From Roseomonas sp. HF4 (GTDB lineage Bacteria > Pseudomonadota > Alphaproteobacteria > Acetobacterales > Acetobacteraceae): a stretch of DNA of 64,000 nt. Position numbers and translations under genes: made by a program. Shown here piece after piece: positions 58,772 through 64,000 of this stretch (within the stretch, counting starts at the first letter, position 1; every line of letters starts with the position of its first letter). The stretch is from positions 124,001-188,000 of the forward strand of contig NZ_STGD01000001.1 in assembly GCF_005222755.1 (NCBI RefSeq), written 5' to 3'. Under the pieces are notes generated by a model. The model did not search any database. It was not told where the DNA came from and saw only the letters and a program-made list of their open reading frames with translations.

Positions 58772-60381
58772 CAGCCCGCTTCCCCGTGGCGGTCGAAGAT
58801 CGCGACGCCGTCGCGCAGCGTGAGGTCAGCCTGCGCCTTCAGCACGGCCTCCGGTTCCATCGCGAAGATGTCCCCGGACAGCACTGCGATGTCGGCCTGC
58901 ATGCCTGGCTCCAGCGTCCCGCGGCGGTCCTCGGCGAACTGCGTGTAGGCGCCGCACCAGGTGTAGCAGTGCACGGCTTCCTCCGCGGTCAGGCGTTCCT
59001 CCGGCCCCATCACGGTGCCGCGGTTCGTCTGGCGCGTGAGCATGGTGAACAGGTTGATGAAGGGATCGACCGTCGAGACCGGGCAATCGGAGGAGGCCGC
59101 CGGATGCGCACCGTCATCGAGCCAGGTCTTCATCGGATAGGCATGCATCGACCGCGCCGGGCCGAGGTTACGGACATAGAGGTCGCCGAACTCGTACATG
59201 AACACCGGCTGCGGCACGGGCAGGATGCCGCGCGCCTTCATCCGTCGGCGCTGGTCGCGCGTGACGAAGCCGCAATGCTCGATGCGGTGGCGGCGGCCGG
59301 CGAAGGGGTGCGCTTCGCTGTCGGCCGCCTCCATGCCCTGCAGCACCTGCTCGATCGCGGCATCGCCGATGGCGTGGATGTCGAGCTGCCAGCCCTGTTC
59401 GTGATACCGCTTCAGCAGCGCGTGGATGGTCTCGTCCGGGAAGGTGAAGACGCCCGTGCCGCCTTGCAGGTAGGGCTCGAAGAAGGCCGCGGTCAGCCCG
59501 CCGGCGGACCCGTCCGCGAAGACCTTCACCGCGCCCCAGCGCAGCCCGTCGTCGCCCTCCATGGGCCGCATGCCGGCATCCCAGGCCTCGGCGGCGATGC
59601 CCTCGGGGTTGCCGGCCAGCACCTGCCACATGCGCAGCGGCAGCCGCCCCGCCGCCTGCGCCGCGCGATAGGCTGCGACCTCCGCCATGCCCGCCGTCAT
59701 GCCCACGTTCATGTCGGTGGCGGAGGCGAAGCCGAACGAGGCGAGGTGCCGGCAGGCCGCCTCGATCGCATCGACCATGGTGGCTTCGTCGGGCGGCGGG
59801 ATCACGTCGCGCACCAGGCGCATGGCGCGTTCCTGGAACAGGCCGGTCAGCGCGCCGCCGCGGCGCTCGATCACGCCGCCTTCGGGGTCGGGCGTGTTGT
59901 GGCCGACGCCCGCGAGCCGCATCGCCATGGTGTTTGCCACCGCCATGTGCCCGCAGGTGCGCACGATGGCGACGGGGTTGTCCGGCGCCGCTCGGTCCAG
60001 CTCCGCCGCCAGCGGGTGCCGCCCGACATCGAGTTCCGCGTGGTCGTAGCCGCGGCCGAGCACCCAGGCGCCTTTGGGCGCGGCTTGCGCCGCGACACCG
60101 ATGCGCCGCAGCACCTCGTCCAGCGTGCGCACCTCCTCGGCCCGCAGGTTCACCTGCGACAGGCCGAGCCCGTAGGGCAGCAGGTGCATGTGCGCTTCGT
60201 TGAAGGCAGGAATCGCGACCCGTCCCGCGAGGTCGATCCGCCGCGTGCCCGGCCCCGCCGCATCCAGCGCATCCGCGCCGAGCGCCACCACGCGCCCGTC
60301 CCGCACCGCCAGCGCATCGACGAAACCATGGGCGAGGCCGCGGAAGATGCGGCCGCCCGAAAGCAGAATATCTGCGGACAT
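58771..60381 (-). CDS. YtcJ-type amidohydrolase
   Basis: 536 residues. Amidohydrolase family 3 pattern: H64 and H66 (EAHMHLL), the carboxylated-Lys region GAVKVFADGSAGGLTAAF, IHAIGDAAIEQVL, RHRIEHCGFVTRDQRRRMKA and SSDCPVSTVDPFINLFTMLT. YtcJ-type proteins include N-substituted formamide deformylase and other amide/imide hydrolases with two metals. As the first gene of a transporter operon, with a one-base overlap to dppB, it suggests that the imported ligand or its product is an amide-type compound. A short upstream hairpin separates it from the transglutaminase gene. Confidence 0.85.
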   Translation of the reverse strand: MSADILLSGGRIFRGLAHGFVDALAVRDGRVVALGADALDAAGPGTRRIDLAGRVAIPAFNEAHMHLLPYGLGLSQVNLRAEEVRTLDEVLRRIGVAAQAAPKGAWVLGRGYDHAELDVGRHPLAAELDRAAPDNPVAIVRTCGHMAVANTMAMRLAGVGHNTPDPEGGVIERRGGALTGLFQERAMRLVRDVIPPPDEATMVDAIEAACRHLASFGFASATDMNVGMTAGMAEVAAYRAAQAAGRLPLRMWQVLAGNPEGIAAEAWDAGMRPMEGDDGLRWGAVKVFADGSAGGLTAAFFEPYLQGGTGVFTFPDETIHALLKRYHEQGWQLDIHAIGDAAIEQVLQGMEAADSEAHPFAGRRHRIEHCGFVTRDQRRRMKARGILPVPQPVFMYEFGDLYVRNLGPARSMHAYPMKTWLDDGAHPAASSDCPVSTVDPFINLFTMLTRQTNRGTVMGPEERLTAEEAVHCYTWCGAYTQFAEDRRGTLEPGMQADIAVLSGDIFAMEPEAVLKAQADLTLRDGVAIFDRHGEAG

Positions 60382-60449
60382 GGCGCGACTCTCATGGGGC
60401 GCCGAGACCGCGTCAACCCGTCTCGCGGCACCCCGGGCGCGGGCCTTGC

Positions 60450-60476
60450 GGGCGGTGCCGCCGCAGGCGGCAGCCC
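60450..60476 (-). terminator. Hairpin between transglutaminase and amidohydrolase genes
   Basis: tgccgcc-gca-ggcggca, extended by a gggc/gccc pairing with a bulge (60450-60476), follows the transglutaminase stop on the minus strand. It probably separates the transglutaminase operon from the amidohydrolase/importer operon. Confidence 0.4.
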
Positions 60477-60481
60477 TGCCC

Positions 60482-61357
60482 TCAGGCGGGCAGGAGGCTC
60501 TCGGCTTCCTCGAGATCAACGCCGACGCGCAGCCCGTGTTCGCCGCCGCCCAGGATCACGCCGCGCAGCGGGCTGACATCGGCGAAGTCCCGCCCCCAGG
60601 CCAGCACCACGTGCTCATCGCGCACCACGACGTCGTTGGTCGGGTCGAGCCCGACCCAGCCATGGCCGGGCCCGAGCCAGGCCTCGACCCAGGCGTGCGA
60701 CTGGTCCGCGCCGCGCCGCGCGGTGCCGCCCGGCGGCGGGCGCGTGCGCACATAGCCCGAGACGTAGCGCGCAGGCAGGCCGAGCCCGCGCAACCCGCTG
60801 ATCATGACATGCGCATAGTCCTGGCAGACGCCGGTGCGGGTTTCCAGAACCTCGGCCACCTGGGTGTTCGGCCCGGTCACGCCGGGGCGATAGGTGAAGT
60901 CGGCGCGGATGCGCGCCATGAGCTCGACCAGCCCGGCCAGCACCGGGCGGCCCGGCGGGAAGGATGCCGCGGCATATCCCGTGGCGGCCAGGACCACCGG
61001 CGCGAGCGGGCTCGGAAAGGCGAATTCCGCGGCCTCCGAGGCGCGCGCGGCGGCCGCGACCGCCTCCCAGGGCAGGGTCGCGGCGGCGGGCGGCGGCGGC
61101 GGGAAGAGCACCCCGACCAGCGCCTCGGCGACCACCTCGAAGCGCGCATGGGGGCGGTCGATGAAGACGCGCGTCGCCCGGTTGCCGAAATGGTCGGTCG
61201 CCTCGGTCACGTGCGTGGGCGTCGGCGTGATCGCCAGCGTGGCGCGCGCGACCGATTGCTGCGGCAGGGCGCGCGGCGTCAGCAGGAGCAGGTGCGCGGC
61301 CAGGTCCACGGGATGCGCATAGGCATAGGTCGTGACGTGCCGCAGCCTGAAGATCAC
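60482..61357 (-). CDS. Transglutaminase-like cysteine peptidase family protein
   Basis: 291 residues. An N-terminal beta region (HVTTYAYAHPVDLAAHLLLL) leads into a transglutaminase-like domain with the Cys-His-Asp triad C178 (TRTGVCQDYAH), H221 (DQSHAWVEAW) and D238 (GLDPTND). Members cleave or form amide bonds in proteins or peptides. This subfamily travels with circularly permuted ATP-grasp and alpha-E proteins, as it does here: the preceding gene stops inside its ATG (ATGA). Confidence 0.85.
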   Translation of the reverse strand: MIFRLRHVTTYAYAHPVDLAAHLLLLTPRALPQQSVARATLAITPTPTHVTEATDHFGNRATRVFIDRPHARFEVVAEALVGVLFPPPPPAAATLPWEAVAAAARASEAAEFAFPSPLAPVVLAATGYAAASFPPGRPVLAGLVELMARIRADFTYRPGVTGPNTQVAEVLETRTGVCQDYAHVMISGLRGLGLPARYVSGYVRTRPPPGGTARRGADQSHAWVEAWLGPGHGWVGLDPTNDVVVRDEHVVLAWGRDFADVSPLRGVILGGGEHGLRVGVDLEEAESLLPA

Positions 61358-63831
61358 GCGGCACCGCGCATGGCCGGCTCGGCGCCTTCCAGGCCGAGCG
61401 TCTGCGTCGCCGGCAGCAGCGCGAAGTAGCGCCGCGTTACGGCGTCGGACAGGGCGGCGATCCGGCCCGACATCGCCTCCAGCCGTGCCGGCAGCGCCGC
61501 CGCCGCGGCCGCCTGGTCGGATGCCGCGATGACGGCGGCGACCATCGCCTCGGCCTCCGCGCGCAGCATGGCGGCCTCGGCCGGCAGGCTCGCGTCCTCC
61601 TGCCCCGCCACCTCGTCCAGGTGGTGGCCGATCGCGGCCAGCTGGAACGCGAGCGCGCGCGGATTGCTCTCGTCGGCCAGCACCAGGTCGAGCGCCGGCG
61701 CGGGCTGCAGGATCGTGAGGTAGCGGCTGCGATAGGTGATGACGCTGTCGCAGAGCTCCAGGATCAGCCGCAGCCCGCCCTCGATCCGCGCCGGCGGCTG
61801 GTCGAGCGCGAAGCCCACCTCGGCCGCGATCGCCTGCGCGCGCTCGATCCGCCGGCCGAGGTCGAGGAACAGCCAGGCGCCGCCGCGCACCATGCTCTCG
61901 GCCGCGACGCCCGCCACGGCGGTCGCGAAGCGCAGCACCGGGATCATGGCGCGCGAGATCGCCTCGAGGCTGCCGCCGGCGTCGCGCATCTCGGCCCGCG
62001 CGGCGCGCAGCGTCAGCGTGAAGGTCGCGTGCATGTCGGCGGTCAGGCGGTCGCGCACCATGGCCGTCAGCGCCGCGATCCGGTCCGCGAGGCCTGGCAG
62101 CGCGCCGCCGTCGCGCAGCTCGGCCGCGATGATCCCGGGCAACGCCTGCGCGGCGGAGGACGCGCCGACATCCTCGGCGTCCGTGAAGCCCGCCTGCGCG
62201 AGGCAGCGGATCAGCGCCGCGACCTCGGCGGCCTCGCGCGGCAGCACCACGCCGCGGGAGATGCGCGCATGGGTCGCGCGCACCAGCCGCGCCGCGCGCT
62301 CGAGGCGCTCGGTGTAGCGGCCGAGCCAGAACAGGTTGTCCGCCACGCGCGACGGCAGCGCGCCGGGCTGGCGGCGGATCGGCAGCGGCGGCAGTTGCAG
62401 CGCGGCGGGGCCGATGATGTCCGCCCCTTCCTCGGCCAGCACCCAGACATCCTTGGACAGGCCCTGCGACGGCAGCGCGCCGCCGAGCGAGGCGGGCTCC
62501 CCGATCCGGGCGAGGCCGCCCGGCATGACGCGCCAGGCATCCCCGTCGAACAGCGCGAACATGCGCAGCGTGAGCGGCCGGGGCTCCAGCGCCTCCCCCA
62601 CCACGCAGGGGGCGACGGACGGGGTCGGCAGGCGCGTCGCCGCGAAGGCGCTCGGACGCTGCTCCGCGGCGATCGCGTTCGCCCAGGCATCGAGCGGGAT
62701 CGGCGCCGGGGAGGCGCCGTCATTGGCATCGCGCACGAGCCAGCCCGGCTCCTCGGCCAGCCGCGCGCGGGCGGCGGCGGCGCCGAGCCAGAGCGTCTCG
62801 ACCGAGGGCAGCAGCAGCGCCGCGCCCAGCAGCCGTTCGGCGACGGCGGGCAGGAAGGCGGCCAGCGCCGGCGCCTCGGCCAGCGCCGCGCCGGGCGCGT
62901 TGAGCAGGCGCACCGCGCCGTGCCGGGCGGCGTCGAGCAGCCCCGGCACGCCCGAGGTGCCTGCCTCGGCGCAGTCCAGCGGGTCGAGCGTCGCGCCCTC
63001 GATCCGCGAGAGGAGCACGTCAACGCGCTGCAGCCCCTGCAGGGTCTTCAGGTAGAGCACGCCGGCCCGCACCGTCAGGTCGCCGCATTCGACCAGCGCG
63101 CAGGACAATTCGCGCGACAGCAGCATGTCCTCGACCCAGCGCGGGTGGTGGGTGCCCCGCGTCAGCAGCGCGACGGCGGGGTCGGGCCGCTCGGGCGGGG
63201 CCAGGCGCTGCAGCGCGTCCTGCCAGAGGTCGAAGAAGGGGCGCATCGAGCGCACGGGCGCGCCGCGGAAGGCCTCCGGCATGATGCGCGCCAGCATCCG
63301 CCGGTTCTCGCGCGCCAGGCCCGGGCCCGCGGGCGCGGTGGTGCGGTCGGCGAGCACGCGCCAGGCGCCGTCCGGGCCGCGCAGCAGGTCGACCGCATAG
63401 AGGTGGAGCTGCGGCGCGGCGGCGGCGCGCCCCTCGCTGCGGCAGGCGCGCAGGAAGGCCGGGTTCGCATGCACCAGCTCGGGCGGCACCAGGCCTTCCG
63501 CGACCAGCGCCTGCGGGCCGTAGAAATCCTGCAGCACCGCGTCCAGCAGCCGGGCGCGCTGCGCGATCCCGGCCTCGAGCGCCGCGAATTCCGCCGCGGG
63601 CAGCACGAGCGGCAGCGGGTCGCAGCGCCAGGCGGCCTCCCGCTTCGTGCCGGGCAGCACGCCGGCGATACCCTCGTCCTCGAAGGCGCGGTCGAGGCGG
63701 CGGGCACGCTCGCCCAGCACCCCCTCCCCCATGCCGCCCAGCATGCCGAGCAGCGGGCGCCAGTGCGGGCGCACGCCGCCGCGGCCGTCGACCATCTCGT
63801 CGACCGGTGGGACCTCCACGCGGTCAGCCAT
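61354..63831 (-). CDS. Circularly permuted ATP-grasp / alpha-E domain fusion
   Basis: 825 residues. The first about 470 residues are a circularly permuted ATP-grasp type 2 domain ([80 protein letters not shown]). From about 490 onward is an alpha-E domain ([60 protein letters not shown]). In many genomes these two are separate proteins; here they are fused. ATP-grasp enzymes couple ATP to amide-bond formation, so with the transglutaminase this may be a peptide-ligation or tagging module. The start overlaps the end of the DUF2126-type gene. Confidence 0.85.
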   Translation of the reverse strand: MADRVEVPPVDEMVDGRGGVRPHWRPLLGMLGGMGEGVLGERARRLDRAFEDEGIAGVLPGTKREAAWRCDPLPLVLPAAEFAALEAGIAQRARLLDAVLQDFYGPQALVAEGLVPPELVHANPAFLRACRSEGRAAAAPQLHLYAVDLLRGPDGAWRVLADRTTAPAGPGLARENRRMLARIMPEAFRGAPVRSMRPFFDLWQDALQRLAPPERPDPAVALLTRGTHHPRWVEDMLLSRELSCALVECGDLTVRAGVLYLKTLQGLQRVDVLLSRIEGATLDPLDCAEAGTSGVPGLLDAARHGAVRLLNAPGAALAEAPALAAFLPAVAERLLGAALLLPSVETLWLGAAAARARLAEEPGWLVRDANDGASPAPIPLDAWANAIAAEQRPSAFAATRLPTPSVAPCVVGEALEPRPLTLRMFALFDGDAWRVMPGGLARIGEPASLGGALPSQGLSKDVWVLAEEGADIIGPAALQLPPLPIRRQPGALPSRVADNLFWLGRYTERLERAARLVRATHARISRGVVLPREAAEVAALIRCLAQAGFTDAEDVGASSAAQALPGIIAAELRDGGALPGLADRIAALTAMVRDRLTADMHATFTLTLRAARAEMRDAGGSLEAISRAMIPVLRFATAVAGVAAESMVRGGAWLFLDLGRRIERAQAIAAEVGFALDQPPARIEGGLRLILELCDSVITYRSRYLTILQPAPALDLVLADESNPRALAFQLAAIGHHLDEVAGQEDASLPAEAAMLRAEAEAMVAAVIAASDQAAAAAALPARLEAMSGRIAALSDAVTRRYFALLPATQTLGLEGAEPAMRGAA

Positions 63832-64000
63832 GGCGTCTCAGGTCGAGGGTGAAGGGCAGTTCGAGGCCCGCCTGCGGTTCGGGCGGCGCCATGCTGCCGG
63901 GCGTGTGGCCGAAGGGCTGGAAGCGCGCGCGGCGCCGCGCCTCGGCCTCGTTCGCATTGACCGGGTAGCGGTCGTAGTTGCGCCCGCCGGGATGCGCCAC
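63824..64000 (-). CDS. DUF2126/transglutaminase protein, C-terminal end only
   Basis: 58 residues of the C-terminus are visible ([40 protein letters not shown], then LDLRRHG and stop). The HPGGRNY...FPVN-x-EAEARR...F-x-P-x-GHTPG pattern is the typical end of the long DUF2126 transglutaminase-like proteins (about 1100 residues). The rest lies beyond the window. It overlaps the ATP-grasp start by 8 bases, so the three genes form one unit. Confidence 0.75.
   Translation of the reverse strand: MAHPGGRNYDRYPVNANEAEARRRARFQPFGHTPGSMAPPEPQAGLELPFTLDLRRHG

Overview
This window is GC-rich (roughly 70% by eye), gene-dense bacterial chromosome with no rRNA, tRNA, CRISPR array or complete insertion sequence that I can see. 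The gene content suggests an aerobic alphaproteobacterium, most like the Acetobacteraceae (Roseomonas-type). The pointers are aerobic CO-dehydrogenase/xanthine-dehydrogenase maturation genes, an orphan tripartite-tricarboxylate (Bug) binding protein, GT61 glycosyltransferases, several peptide-type ABC operons, and a LexA-like direct repeat of the alphaproteobacterial kind (GTTC-N7-GTTC). The family assignment is inference.

Layout. 1-3.5 kb: the 3'-truncated end of an outer-membrane beta-barrel gene, an empty stretch, then a Na+/H+-antiporter-like gene and prpB. 3.6-9.3 kb: a tightly overlapping operon coxG, coxD (MoxR ATPase), coxE (VWA), XdhC in two parts, and a molybdopterin-binding/MocA fusion. 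It matures a molybdenum hydroxylase whose structural genes are not here. 9.4-13.3 kb: sulfotransferase, two GT61 glycosyltransferases and an amidase. 13.4-24.4 kb: small exported proteins, an MFS exporter, a CorC-type protein, an oxidoreductase, a polyglycine protein, a SEL1 lipoprotein, RidA, a CHAP protein, two cupins, a zinc alcohol dehydrogenase and a transposase-fragment-like protein behind a LexA-like box. 24.6-30 kb: a hydrolase, small lipoproteins, a Bug binding protein, an XpaC-like pair and a DUF3592 pair.

30-37 kb: peptide ABC operon 1 (oppD, oppF, binding protein, dppB, dppC, then a coupled phosphatase). Three of its junctions carry intergenic repeats. 37-49.3 kb: a chemoreceptor, a flavin monooxygenase, a hydroxyacyl-CoA/carnitine-type dehydrogenase, a serine hydrolase-MaoC-CitE operon, a PanE/Gfo oxidoreductase pair, a tiny baseplate-V-like OB protein and a fused SecDF. 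49.4-60.4 kb: a nine-gene catabolic operon on the minus strand. In transcription order it is a YtcJ-type amidohydrolase, dppB, dppC, a binding protein, an AtzA/TrzN-type amidohydrolase, oppD, oppF, a hydroxyisobutyrate-type dehydrogenase and an iron alcohol dehydrogenase. This looks like import of an N-containing compound followed by hydrolysis and oxidation. 60.5-64 kb: transglutaminase, ATP-grasp/alpha-E fusion, and the end of a DUF2126 protein.

The most unusual signal is not a gene. It is a set of intergenic palindromic elements. Six related copies (A-F) consist of a variable long inner stem flanked by G/C-rich hairpins with GGAA or AGAA loops in mirrored orientation. Copy A also carries, and copy G consists of, a second type built on ccaaaggcc-NAAA-ggcctttgg. 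Copy H is a pair of simple hairpins. Separately, three 138-bp tandem repeats fill the dppB-dppC gap. They contain a hairpin with compensatory base changes and stay open in one frame that is coupled to both neighbouring genes. An AT-rich 172-bp element bounded by CTAGAGCA ends, with 14-bp tandem units, lies at 25.5 kb.
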